Part shown: positions 1 through 8,519 of the stretch, in pieces
How the letters are laid out: every line of letters starts with the position of its first letter
How positions within the stretch are numbered: position 1 is the first letter of the stretch
Position numbers and translations under genes: made by a program
Source of the DNA: Melastoma dodecandrum
Taxonomy: Eukaryota; Streptophyta; Magnoliopsida; Myrtales; Melastomataceae
Assembly: GCA_029817715.1 (NCBI GenBank)
Contig: JARUPY010000292.1
Location: 310,001-374,000 of the forward strand
Length of the DNA: 64,000 nt
Direction: 5' to 3'
Notes under the pieces: model-generated
What the model was told of the DNA's origin: nothing
The model's database searches: none
What the model saw: the letters and a program-made list of their open reading frames with translations, nothing else

Positions 1-130
1 ATCAGAACCGCAGCGTTTTCACACAGCCGCGGTGGAAAGCCGCTGGTCCGCTTCTGGACAAGAATGCATCGAAGCGGACGCAATGCCCGCGCTTACTCAT
101 CCTCCGGACGGCGAAGCGTCATCCTTCCGC

Positions 131-1090
131 TCAGATGTCCCGCCCTTGATACATCTCAGGCGGGATGCGCCGTCTCTGCTGACTGAAAGCCCAGATGCGG
201 CCGTCAATGGCGGCAAGCCCGCATCCAATCAGCGCCATGCCGATAAAGTGCTGCGGAGCAAGGCGCTCGCCCAACACCAATGAGCCCAGCAGGATCGCCG
301 AGACCGGGATCAGGAAGGTGACGAGCAGAAGGTTCGTCGCTCCAGCAGTCGCCAAGATGCGAAAGTACAGCACGTAGGCGAGCGCTGTAGACAGGACCGC
401 AATACCGACGACTGCGCCCCACGCTGATGCGCTCGGTAGCGGCGAGGTCCAAGGGTGGTCCGCGACGAGGACGAGGGGCAGAAGCATGAACGCGGAGGCC
501 GTCACCTGTCCTGTCGCCGTCGCGAGCGGCGGAATGCCCATTCGCCGGAAGCGCCGGCCGAAGATGCTGGCGCAGGCATACGACAGGGCCGCACCGAGCA
601 CGGCCACCTGTGCCAGGAGGTCGGTCCCGAGCCCCGCTAGAACGGCGGGTCCGACCATCACGGCTACGCCGACAAGCCCTATGAGCACGCCCACGAGCCG
701 GTTGCCGGTCATCCTCTCGTCGGACGTGAAGACGTGGGCAGCGACGACCGTGAAGAGCGGTGTAGTCGCATTCAGGATGGCGGCGAGCCCGGAAGCGATA
801 TGGGTCTGGCCCCAGACGATCAAGCAGAAGGGCACGGCGTTGTTCAGGACGCCCATGCCGAAGAAGGCGGCCCATACCCGACCCGTGCGCGGCATCCTCA
901 GGCCCAGGAGTGGCATGACGGCATTCAGGATCAGAGCAGCAAGCCCGACCCGCAAAAGAACGAGGGTGAACGGCGGAAGAGCCGAGAGCGCCACGCGTGT
1001 GAAGAAGAACGATCCTCCCCAGAGGATCGAGAGGCCGACCAGCATCGCCCATTCGGACGCGGACATCGTGCGGTTCACGGGCGGCGGCAT
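131..1090 (-). CDS. DMT-superfamily (EamA) exporter
   Basis: Inner-membrane transporter of the drug/metabolite superfamily, 319 aa. Such proteins export amino acids, metabolites or drugs; the substrate cannot be read from sequence. The start at 1090 opens with MPPPVNRTMSASEW and is followed by the usual first helix (LVGLSILWGGSFFFTRVAL). An AAAGG stretch lies upstream of this ATG. About ten hydrophobic helices fall into two EamA halves, the second near SALAYVLYFRILATAGATN. A start 31 codons further upstream is open but adds a charged, non-conserved extension. The gene stands alone, convergent with nothing recognisable to its left. Family confidence is high, substrate unknown. Confidence 0.9.
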   Translation of the reverse strand: MPPPVNRTMSASEWAMLVGLSILWGGSFFFTRVALSALPPFTLVLLRVGLAALILNAVMPLLGLRMPRTGRVWAAFFGMGVLNNAVPFCLIVWGQTHIASGLAAILNATTPLFTVVAAHVFTSDERMTGNRLVGVLIGLVGVAVMVGPAVLAGLGTDLLAQVAVLGAALSYACASIFGRRFRRMGIPPLATATGQVTASAFMLLPLVLVADHPWTSPLPSASAWGAVVGIAVLSTALAYVLYFRILATAGATNLLLVTFLIPVSAILLGSLVLGERLAPQHFIGMALIGCGLAAIDGRIWAFSQQRRRIPPEMYQGRDI

Positions 1091-1205
1091 GGCGGACCTT
1101 TCGCGGGTTCGCTTCGTGCTACAATCTCGTCCGGGTGATGCGCTTCCCGTTTCCTGCTCTCCAATTCTCTGTCCGCTCACCACCTAGCGCGTGACAAGCC
1201 GGGCA

Positions 1206-1230
1206 GCCGACGAATGGCCGCTTGTGGGAT
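1206..1230. repeat. short dispersed intergenic repeat, copy 1
   Basis: The stretch reading CCGACGAATGgCCGCTTgTGGGA recurs at 4379-4402 with two substitutions. It lies in the gap between the DMT exporter and the next small gene. It looks like one of the short palindrome-rich dispersed repeats (CCGCTT/AGCGG boxes) common between genes in Hyphomicrobiales. Role unknown. Confidence 0.5.
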
Positions 1231-1356
1231 GCTCTGGTCGTCATCGGGGCGACCGCATCGGGTCAGGATCAGAAGGACCGCTTGAGGTGGGTTTCTGCCC
1301 GTCCGCTTTGCGCCAAAGTTCGAGGTAAGCTGCCGAGCGAACTGTTCGGAGGGATC

Positions 1357-1755
1357 ATGAAGACCGACTGGAGTTTGATCCGTGAAATGATGAGCGCAGC
1401 CATCGATACATGCGAACGGATCGAGGCTTGCGGCTACTCCGAAAATGATCGAGACGCGAGCGCTGTCCTGGCCGGGCAAGATGTGAGCGTCTATGAAATG
1501 CTCGTCAGCTCGTGGACTTATCCCGAAAATATTCGGTATAAAATCATCCGCTCACGCCATGACAATCAGAACGATCTTCCGTACGTCCCAGAGGCGGCAC
1601 GTATCTTGATCGCGATGGCGCAAGCCAGCGCTGAACTCATCGATGCTAATGTTTCTGCGACGACAGAAGCGGATGTTCGCAGAATGATTGATTGGTTTCG
1701 AAACAAAGCTGCGCCAAAAGTTGAAGAGGCGATCTTAAACAAGCGAGTGATTTGA
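1357..1755 (+). CDS. hypothetical cytosolic protein, 132 aa
   Basis: The reading frame opens at 1222, but ATG 1357 is preceded by GGAGGG at 1348-1353 with good spacing, so I choose the start beginning MKTDWSLIREMMSAA. No signal peptide or membrane segment. The protein looks helical and acidic, with the segment SSWTYPENIRYKIIRSRHD in the middle. The upstream 135 bases overlap a dispersed intergenic repeat, which supports the later start. I do not recognise the family. Base composition is lower in GC than the neighbours, which may indicate transfer. Confidence 0.65.
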   Translation: MKTDWSLIREMMSAAIDTCERIEACGYSENDRDASAVLAGQDVSVYEMLVSSWTYPENIRYKIIRSRHDNQNDLPYVPEAARILIAMAQASAELIDANVSATTEADVRRMIDWFRNKAAPKVEEAILNKRVI

Positions 1756-1924
1756 CGCTTCGATGTCCGCTTCTAGATAGTTTCTGAGCGGTGAATTTTG
1801 GCTGCCATGGGTCGTATGCGGGATGGCTACTCAGGGTGGATTTTCGACGTTCTGCTTCTGGGCGATAGTTGGAAGAAGCAGACACAGCCGTCGCACCTGC
1901 TCACGGCCCATAGCGAACATGGGG

Positions 1925-4053
1925 CTACGTGCGACGGGCCAGTTCCTTGCTCCCCTCGATCATCGAGCGGATGCGCGCGGCCATGTTGTCCGTTGCGAAC
2001 GGCTTGGTCAGCACTGCCATTCCCGGTGGGAGTGTCCCATTGCCGAGGATCGCGTTCTCCGCGTAGCCGGTGATGAACAGAACTTTGAGGTCAGGGCGGC
2101 GCTCGCGCGCCGCGTCCGCCATTTGCCGACCGTTCAACCCGCCCGGGAGGCCGACGTCCGTCACCAGCAGGTCGATGCGCACGTCCGACTGCAGCACCTT
2201 CAGGCCGGAGGCTCCGTCACCGGCCTCGATGGCCGCGTAGCCGAGATCTTCGAGGATGTCGGTGATCAACATGCGCACGGTCGGCTCATCGTCCACGACC
2301 AGCACCGTCTCGCCAGCCCGCGAGCGCGGCAGTTCGGCGACCCCTTCGGCTGCCTTATTATCCTCGACGGCGCCGTAGTGGCGCGGCAGATAGATGCAAA
2401 CCGTCGTTCCCTGTCCGACCTCGGAGTAGATCCGGACCTGCCCGCCGGACTGCTGGGCGAAGCCGTAGATCATCGACAGTCCGAGGCCCGTACCCTGGCC
2501 CGTGGGCTTGGTGGTGAAGAACGGCTCGAAGACGCGTGCGATCACCTCCGGCAGCATGCCACTGCCGGTGTCGGTCACGGCGAGGCTGAGATATTGGCCC
2601 TCCGGAATGTCGTGCTGGCGGGCGGCGCGTTCGTCCATCCACTTGTTGGCCGTCTCGATCGTGATGGTGCCGCCGTCGGGCATCGCGTCGCGCGCGTTGA
2701 TGCAGAGGTTCAGCAAGGCATTCTCGAGCTGGGATGGGTCGACGAGTGCTGGCCACACGTTGGTGGCCCGACGACCTCGACCGAGATGCCTGGCCCGACC
2801 GTGCGCTGGATCAGCTCATTAATGCCCATGGCCAGCCGGTTCACGTCGGTGGGCTTTGGGTCGAGGGTCTGGCGGCGAGAGAACGCGAGCAGGCGATGCG
2901 TAAGGGCCGCCGCTCGTTTCGCCGCCCCCTGCGCCGCCGTCATGTAGCGGTCCACATCCGTGAGGCGGCCCTGCTGCATGCGCGTCTGCATCAGTTCCAA
3001 CGATCCCGAGATGCCGGCGAGCAGATTGTTGAAGTCGTGCGCGATACCACCTGTGAGCTGGCCCACAGCCTCCATCTTTTGTGCCTGACGCAACGCCTCC
3101 TGCGTGAATGCCAGTTCCACATTTGCTCGCAAGCGGGCCGAGATGTCCTTTGCGTAGTGGAAAGCGCCAATGATGCAGCCCGCACTGTCACGTAGCGGCG
3201 AGTAGGACACCTCCCAACAGGGCTTTGCCAGGTTCGGGTCGCCGAACTCTTCGGTGACCGTGTACGCCTCGCCTGTCAGCGCACGTGCCATGAAGTCCCG
3301 CATAATTGGGGCTTGATCCGGAGGAAAGAGGTCGGGGAATACGTCCCCAATCTGCACGCGGTAGGCAAAAATGCGATAGAACTCGTCGCTATGAGCGCGA
3401 TTGAAAGCGATCAGCCGATAATCCGTATCAAATGCGCAGATAGGATCCGCAGCGGACTGAATTATATTCTGTGAGAGTTGAAGCTGCGCCGTCCGTTCCT
3501 GCACCTGCTGTTCCAGTGTAGTGTTCAGATCGCGTAATTCGGCTTCTTTACGTCGTAGACTTTCCTCTGCTCGAACCCGCGCAGTAGTTTCGGTGCAGGC
3601 GCAGAACATGCCGCCGACGCTGCCGTCCTCATGCCGGACAGGTGAGTACGAGAATGTGAACCAGACCTCCTCCTCGAAACCCTTGCGCTGCATGCGCAGA
3701 GGAAGGTCTTCCATGTACGTCGCCTCGCCATCCATGGCCTTCCGGACCAGCGGATTGATGTCGGGCCAGATCTCCGACCAAACCGCGTGGAAAGCTTGAC
3801 CGAGGGCATGAGGGTGCTTGTCGGCGAGGATCTCGATGTAGGCGTCGTTGTAGAGGAAGCCGAGCCCATCGCCCCATGCTGCGAACATCGGAAACGCCGA
3901 GCTAAGCATGAGACTGACACTCGTGCGTAGGGGCGCCGGCCACGTCTCCGGCGGACCGAGCGGCGAGGTCGTCCAGTCATGGGCACGCATGAGCGCACCC
4001 ATCTGGCCGCCGTCCCTGAGAAACCCGAGAGGTTGGCTCGTCAGCTCAGCCAC
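1925..4053 (-). pseudogene. hybrid PAS sensor histidine kinase/response regulator, frameshifted
   Basis: A sensor kinase of about 700 aa split by one frameshift near 2765-2769. The upstream part (from ATG 4053) has a PAS-like sensor region with the segment EVWFTFSYSPVRHEDGSVGG, a coiled linker, a second PAS domain, and a dimerisation/phosphotransfer domain with His339 in GGIAHDFNNLLAG. The downstream part, read in another frame from about 2758, carries the ATPase N-box (NLCINARDAMPDGG), G1 (DTGSGM), G2 (GTGLGLS) and a C-terminal receiver with the phospho-acceptor motif LLVTDVGLPG. Restoring one base in the GGCCC tract rejoins the frames, so either the gene is inactivated or the base is a sequencing error. 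The start overlaps the end of a ParD-like gene by 8 bases, suggesting co-transcription. Signal sensed: unknown. Confidence 0.85.
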
Positions 4054-4243
4054 GGATCGCCTCGCGGCTCACGGTGGAACCCTTGATCGCCAAGAGGGCT
4101 GCAGCCTCGTCTCGCTCCAAGAGCCGGAGCGCCGAACGGAGGACCTCGCTGACGCTGCGGTAGCGCCCGGTCGCAAGGAAGCTGCGCAAAAGCGCATCCT
4201 GCTCCGGGGTGATCGAGACGGTGACGGTGCGACGCGCGGACAT
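4046..4243 (-). CDS. ParD/CopG-type antitoxin, orphan
   Basis: A 65-aa ribbon-helix-helix protein. The N-terminus has the ParD pattern: TVTVSITPEQDALLRSF, then GRYRSVSEVLRSALRLLERDE. In type II toxin-antitoxin modules this domain binds operator DNA and a C-terminal tail neutralises ParE. Here the tail is short (ParD proteins are usually 80-90 aa) and no parE reading frame follows. Instead the gene overlaps the start of the histidine kinase. It is probably a decayed or repurposed module in which the DNA-binding part may still regulate the downstream kinase. Recognition of the fold is secure; function as an antitoxin is doubtful. Confidence 0.7.
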   Translation of the reverse strand: MSARRTVTVSITPEQDALLRSFLATGRYRSVSEVLRSALRLLERDEAAALLAIKGSTVSREAIRG

Positions 4244-4377
4244 AGTAGGCCATGCCCTTTAAGATTTGTTCTTACAAGCGCGCGACCGCCGCAGCTGCAT
4301 GGAAAGGCTGCCTCAAATCCCTCAATCGAAGTGCCATCGGGAAGGTCCGCCTACCACTCTGAAGTGAAGCTTCCGGA

Positions 4378-4460
4378 CTGCCGACGAATGACCGCTTATG
4401 GGAAGTGCGCATTGCGATCCAGGCGGCTGGGTTGGGTCGATAAGAGGCCTTCCGCTTTTG
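4378..4460. repeat. dispersed intergenic repeat cluster, copy 2
   Basis: The gap 4254-4744 holds no convincing gene. Inside it 4378-4402 repeats the motif seen at 1206, and 4425-4460 (GGTTGGGTCGATAaGAGGCC core, then CCGCTTTT) repeats at 27851-27883. The remainder up to 4622 shows nothing I recognise; a promoter with a regulator site begins at 4623. Confidence 0.5.
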
Positions 4461-4622
4461 ACGCGACCCCGATCCCAAGCGTTCATTCCGTCTACAGCCA
4501 TTGCCGGTCGCGTCAGCGAGCACCGCTGAACGGCTCTACGCGCACCGGTGAAGTCGCCTGTGCCACATTTCCCCGGTCCGCGCAGTGAGGGAGAAATACC
4601 ACACACAAATCATCTCTTGACG

Positions 4623-4644
4623 TGATAATGAACGTTAATTATCA
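4623..4644. promoter_or_regulatory. quasi-palindromic operator, site 1 (TetR-type)
   Basis: A 22-bp dyad: left arm TGATAATGAAC, right arm GTTAATTATCA. The arms match at 10 of 11 positions. The same arm recurs at 6886, 8407 and 10065, each time in front of a gene. Site size and symmetry suit a TetR-family dimer; the two TetR genes at 8520 and 10419 are the natural candidates (inference). It lies about 100 bp before the gene at 4745. Confidence 0.65.
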
Positions 4645-4744
4645 ATCGTGTCTAAAGGCTCACCCATCGGAAATCCCCCCGCTGAGACGTCTTGCCGAGT
4701 GCCATGAGCCGACGCACCGTCAAGCCTCGCCGAAAAGAAAGCCT

Positions 4745-5053
4745 ATGACGAGTTACCAGCAACCTATCTCGGCTGCGCAATCTTCATCTGGATCGCGGCA
4801 GTCGGCATCGACAGTCCGTACCATCACCAAGGCTTGCCTCGGACGGATCGCCTACATCGTGGCTATGACAGCCGTACCCACTGTCAGTATCTATGGGATA
4901 GAAGCAGTCTATGCGTCTGGCTCTGCGATAAGCCGCCATGCTTCGCGCGCATTTACCTTCGCCGAACTATGGGACGCGCAGTCGCACAACCGATCCGCTC
5001 CCGTGCTCATGGGGACGTCCCGCCCGGCCGATGTCAGCGTGAGGCGCCCCTAA
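4745..5053 (+). CDS. hypothetical small membrane or exported protein, 102 aa
   Basis: Chosen start MTSYQQPISAAQ, about 100 bp downstream of operator site 1; the frame is open from GTG 4622 but that start lies inside the operator. One hydrophobic stretch (ACLGRIAYIVAMTAVPTVSIYGI) could be a membrane anchor or a late signal sequence. The stop codon overlaps the next start as TAATG at 5051-5055, a hallmark of translational coupling, which supports both small genes being real. Family not recognised. Confidence 0.5.
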   Translation: MTSYQQPISAAQSSSGSRQSASTVRTITKACLGRIAYIVAMTAVPTVSIYGIEAVYASGSAISRHASRAFTFAELWDAQSHNRSAPVLMGTSRPADVSVRRP

Positions 5054-5271
5054 TGCCGAGCTATCGGAAGGCTTACCTTGGCCCGGCCGAAAATGGCCGC
5101 TTTCGCCAGGCTCGCGATGCCGGCGAGCAGGTTCTCGATCTCGCCATCTGCCTGATCATGGCGGTAGTCGTCGTCGCGCTGCTGATGGTCGTCTACTGGT
5201 ACGAACCCACAGCGAACCGACAATCACCCCCTGCGGTTCAACGCCTCTCGGCCATACCGACGACGCGTTGA
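5053..5271 (+). CDS. hypothetical single-pass membrane protein, 72 aa
   Basis: Starts MPSYRKAYLGPAENGRF at the ATG overlapping the previous stop (TAATG). A charged N-terminal half is followed by one strong transmembrane segment (LAICLIMAVVVVALLMVVYW) and a short polar tail. It probably forms a two-gene unit with 4745-5053 under operator site 1. No family recognised. Confidence 0.55.
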   Translation: MPSYRKAYLGPAENGRFRQARDAGEQVLDLAICLIMAVVVVALLMVVYWYEPTANRQSPPAVQRLSAIPTTR

Positions 5272-5410
5272 CCGGGAGCTTCGACATCCAGGCCGCGCTA
5301 GCCTCTCGACAGTCCGAGGTTCGCTGCCGGCGCTGTCCTTAATGCACGAGCGTAGTCTGCCGCGGCTTGCGATTGCACGACCGTCTTGGCACCCACCTTG
5401 AGGAAACACC

Positions 5411-6502
5411 ATAACGACCGTCCTCGATCCCGCGGGGTGCAGCCTCTTCGACCTGGCCGCCGTCGCCGGCATCCCCCTCGCTGCCTCAGCAGACCCGCGC
5501 CCGACCATCCGCGGTGCAGCGAGCCTCGAGACCGCTGAACCCTGGCACCTCGCCTACATGGACGATCCGCGCTACGTTACAGCCCTTCGCGCCGCCCGTG
5601 CGGGTGCCTGCATAGTCGCGGACCGCTTCGTCGACTTGGTGCCCTCCTCGACCGTCGCTCTGGTGTCGCATGAACCGCAGGTCGCCTACGCACGGATGCT
5701 GGCGCGCTTGCACCCCGACCTGATGCGACCTGGTCCCCATCTGGCCGAGGCCGGCGCCACCGCGGGGGCGTTCGTGCATCCCAGTGCCCACCTTGGACTG
5801 GGTGTTACCCTCGATCCTACCGTCGTCGTTGGCGCGGGCGCACGACTCGGCGCTAACTCCAAGGTCGGTGCCCATTCGGTGATCGGCCCGGATGTCAGCA
5901 TCGGGCAAGACTGCTCCATCGGATCCGGCGTGACCCTCCTGCGATGCGACGTCGGCAGCCGGGCAATCATCCATGCCGGCGTCCGGATCGGTCAAGACGG
6001 CTTCGGCTTCGCCTCCACGGCCGAGGGGCACGTCAAGATCGCGCAAGGCGGGCGCGTGCTAATCGGCAACGATGTGGAGATCGGTGCGAATACGACGATC
6101 GACCGGGGCAGCGGACGCGACACCGAGATCGGCAACGGAACCAAGATCGACAACCTCGTCCAAGTCGGCCACAACGTCCGTATTGGCCGGCACTGCATCA
6201 TCGTGGCTCAGGTGGGCATCGCCGGCTCGACGGTCCTCGAAGATCTCGTCGCCGTAGGCGGCCGGAGCGCCACTGCCGGGCATTTGCGTATAGGCCGCGG
6301 GGCGAGGCTCGCCGCTTGCTCAGGCGTCATGCGCGACGTTCCCCCGGGGGAGCGTTGGGGCGGCATGCCAGCCAAACCATTGCGGACGTGGTTCAGAGAG
6401 CAAATCGCGCTTCAGAACCTCGCCTTGCGCGCGGGCAGCTCCGAGCCGGCGACTTGGTTTGAAGCACTTGGGCCGAATGACCACCCCGTGGACGCCATCT
6501 AA
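5411..6502 (+). CDS. lpxD: LpxD-like UDP-3-O-acylglucosamine N-acyltransferase, probable ATA start
   Basis: LpxD adds the N-linked hydroxyacyl chain to UDP-3-O-acylglucosamine in lipid A synthesis, in the cytosol. The left-handed beta-helix hexapeptide repeats are plain from about VHPSAHLGLGVTL onward, and the conserved core TKIDNLVQVGHNVRIG includes the catalytic-type His. The first ATG in frame is 5558, but the conserved uridine-binding N-terminal domain (FDLAAVAGIPL, then SLETAEPWHLAYMDDP) continues upstream to 5411. There the codon is ATA, preceded by GAGGAAAC with ideal spacing, and the frame is closed by TGA at 5399. So the gene of 363 aa either starts at a rare ATA or has lost its ATG. 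Since lpxD normally sits with fabZ/lpxA, this is likely a second copy for modified lipid A. Confidence 0.85.
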   Translation: MTTVLDPAGCSLFDLAAVAGIPLAASADPRPTIRGAASLETAEPWHLAYMDDPRYVTALRAARAGACIVADRFVDLVPSSTVALVSHEPQVAYARMLARLHPDLMRPGPHLAEAGATAGAFVHPSAHLGLGVTLDPTVVVGAGARLGANSKVGAHSVIGPDVSIGQDCSIGSGVTLLRCDVGSRAIIHAGVRIGQDGFGFASTAEGHVKIAQGGRVLIGNDVEIGANTTIDRGSGRDTEIGNGTKIDNLVQVGHNVRIGRHCIIVAQVGIAGSTVLEDLVAVGGRSATAGHLRIGRGARLAACSGVMRDVPPGERWGGMPAKPLRTWFREQIALQNLALRAGSSEPATWFEALGPNDHPVDAI

Positions 6503-6885
6503 AAGTGCAAACTTCTGCGACGCCTCGACATTTATTGGTACGCATCTTTGATATTAATGATCTTAACGGTGTTTTTTGAATTACATATCGTGTTTGTATT
6601 GTCTAGAGATACATTTGATCTCAATGGTAGTCGATGTTCCCGATCAGTTCTGTCACACGGCAAGCTACTTAGGTATTGCAGACGGTTGGGGCGACGACTC
6701 TTGCACGCTAGCGCGCAACTAGAGTTAGGTCCGCCATATCGCCGTTCGAAGCCCGTCCAGCCTCGACGGGGTGCCGTTGCTTCACGGTCTGGCTAGCTAC
6801 TCTGGGATGACTGGCGACGGTTCCTGCGCGGGTCATGACGACTTTTTCAGCCGGAGAGGGATTAAAACGCGCTCGCAACTGACAT
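6503..6885. other. AT-rich gap without a recognised gene
   Basis: About 380 bases after lpxD, markedly AT-richer than the surroundings up to about 6640 (runs such as GATATTAATGATC and GTGTTTTTTGAATT). Short open frames here do not look coding. It ends at operator site 2 in front of the beta-barrel gene. Confidence 0.4.
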
Positions 6886-6907
6886 GATAATGATCGTTCG
6901 TTATCAT
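6886..6907. promoter_or_regulatory. quasi-palindromic operator, site 2 (TetR-type)
   Basis: Dyad with left arm TGATAATGATC and right arm GTTCGTTATCA, matching at 9 of 11 positions, the same pattern as site 1. It lies about 150 bp before the outer-membrane protein start at 7053. The preceding bases (tgaca) are also shared with the sites near 4623 and 10065. Confidence 0.65.
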
Positions 6908-7052
6908 ACTCGGGCATCGAAGGATCGAGACTGCGGAATGCGGCGACCGACGATGTTCCCTCGGCGATCGCGGGCGAGATGGGATCCGGATTGCGGGTGA
7001 ACGCAGTCGCGGGAGCGCCGTATCGCCCGAACACAGACAGGTGATACGAACG

Positions 7053-7829
7053 ATGTGGTTGCATCCGCGGGCGCTCATCGCCCTAGCCGTTGTCACAGGG
7101 GCCGCAAGTGGCCCGGCGCTGGCGGCCGACTTACCGACTCGACCCTTGCCGCCCGTGGCCGTGGTCCGCCCTGCGACCTTCACCTGGACCGGCTTCTACG
7201 TCGGTGCGAACGCCGGCTACGCCATGAAGGTCGGCGAGAACTACAACCTCGCGGTCCGTCCCGGCTACTTCCCGTCGGCCACCGCGCCGACTGGCACGAC
7301 CCGCTCGGAGCGCAAGGGCGACGGTTTCCTTGCAGGTGGACAGGCGGGCTACAATCTCCAGATCGGCAACTTCGTCATCGGCGCCGAGAACGACCTTCAA
7401 TACTTGGACCTGGGCAAGCGCCGAAGCACCTACGCATTCGCGGGTTCGGGTCCTGTGCCGGCCGGCTTCAACTATATCGGGCCCGAAAAACAGACCACGT
7501 ACTTCGCTACGGGCCGCGCGCGGGTGGGTTACGCCTTCGACAATCTTCTCGTCTACGGGACCGCAGGCCTATCCTACGGCAACCTCAAGGGCGAGTACTG
7601 CTTCGGCAAGAAGTGCGACGCCGGCAAGATCGGCTATGTAGCCGGCGCCGGCATCGAGTACGCCCTGTCGCAGCACTGGTCGGTCAAGGTCGAGGGGCTC
7701 TACGTCAACCTCGGCAAGGCTGCGGTGGGCGTCGTCGGGACGGACGCGGCCGGACGGCTCTACTACGACGGGCGCAAGGTCGACAACGACGTCGCGATCG
7801 TTCGCGCAGGCGTGAACTACCGGTTTTGA
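7053..7829 (+). CDS. outer-membrane beta-barrel protein (Omp25/Opa-like)
   Basis: 258 aa. Signal peptide MWLHPRALIALAVVTG...ALAA followed by the family-typical start DLPTRPLPP and FTWTGFYVGANAGYA. The barrel strands alternate aromatic and polar residues, and the C-terminus is the classic assembly signal ending VNYRF. The upstream GTG at 7041 is open, but AGGTGA at 7039-7044 is well placed for ATG 7053. The family (OMP_b-brl) includes abundant surface proteins of Hyphomicrobiales. Operator site 2 lies upstream, tying it to the proposed envelope regulon. Function beyond surface barrel unknown. Confidence 0.88.
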   Translation: MWLHPRALIALAVVTGAASGPALAADLPTRPLPPVAVVRPATFTWTGFYVGANAGYAMKVGENYNLAVRPGYFPSATAPTGTTRSERKGDGFLAGGQAGYNLQIGNFVIGAENDLQYLDLGKRRSTYAFAGSGPVPAGFNYIGPEKQTTYFATGRARVGYAFDNLLVYGTAGLSYGNLKGEYCFGKKCDAGKIGYVAGAGIEYALSQHWSVKVEGLYVNLGKAAVGVVGTDAAGRLYYDGRKVDNDVAIVRAGVNYRF

Positions 7830-7957
7830 CGTCTCGGCGGGGACAGGTCGCCGATGCGTCTTCGTGCGGACGACCCACTCCCCTGTGGGATCCCCACCCT
7901 CGGGACCGAACGACGCAGCCGATGCTCGTCGGATCGGTCCCTTTCCGGAGAACTTCC

Positions 7958-8368
7958 ATGGCGTATGAACGTCTCGCCGCGGCCGCGCTCGTCATCCTGA
8001 TGTCGCCGCAAACCCACGCACATGGCTTCCTGCGCGGGGCCGAGGACGGCGCAGCCGATGGCCAGGCCGTGGCGGGCCCGCTCGGCGCCGTCGTCGGCGG
8101 GGCCGTCGGCGCCGCGACCGGGACGGTGGGCGGCCTCCTCGGCATCGACGAGCGCCCGCGGTTCAGCCGCTACGTGCGCGAGGGCGGATACCCGTCATAT
8201 CCCTACCGAGATGACACGCGACTGGGCTCTGCCCTGCGTCTCGACGGCATCGGCCTCTACGACGTCCCCGACGGCTACGCCGCAAGCGGTTATCGGTTCG
8301 GCATCGTCAACGACCGCATCCTGATCGTCGATCCTCAGACCGGACGCATCGTCGACGTGCTGGACTGA
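7958..8368 (+). CDS. DUF1236-type secreted protein
   Basis: 136 aa, start ATG 7958 with GGAGA just upstream. An N-terminal signal peptide (MAYERLAAAALVILMS...AHA) is followed by a glycine/alanine-rich stretch (VVGGAVGAATGTVGGLLG). The C-terminal segment YRFGIVNDRILIVDPQTGRIVDVL matches the repeat seen in DUF1236 proteins of Hyphomicrobiales. Predicted periplasmic or outer-membrane associated; molecular role unknown. It follows the beta-barrel gene by about 130 bp in the same direction. Confidence 0.75.
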   Translation: MAYERLAAAALVILMSPQTHAHGFLRGAEDGAADGQAVAGPLGAVVGGAVGAATGTVGGLLGIDERPRFSRYVREGGYPSYPYRDDTRLGSALRLDGIGLYDVPDGYAASGYRFGIVNDRILIVDPQTGRIVDVLD

Positions 8369-8406
8369 CACGCCGTCCCGCCCCTTGTCCGCCGGAGGTT
8401 TGTATA

Positions 8407-8428
8407 TGATAATGACCGTTCATACCCA
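8407..8428. promoter_or_regulatory. operator half-conserved, site 3 (TetR-type)
   Basis: Left arm TGATAATGACC and first bases GTTCATA match sites 1 and 2; the right arm is less symmetrical (7 of 11). It lies about 90 bp before the TetR gene at 8520, the expected place for autoregulation. Confidence 0.5.
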
Positions 8429-8519
8429 CGCTTGGCAACCATCGGCGTCTCCACGCCGGGGCATGCGTTCGGGCGATCCCGCCCTTTGCGCTGGCGGTAC
8501 CGAGATCAGTATAGGCTCG

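Noticed and set aside
486..1187. Long plus-strand open frame opposite the DMT exporter
   Set aside because: High GC keeps the opposite strand open; it has no domain features, whereas the minus strand encodes a clear EamA protein.
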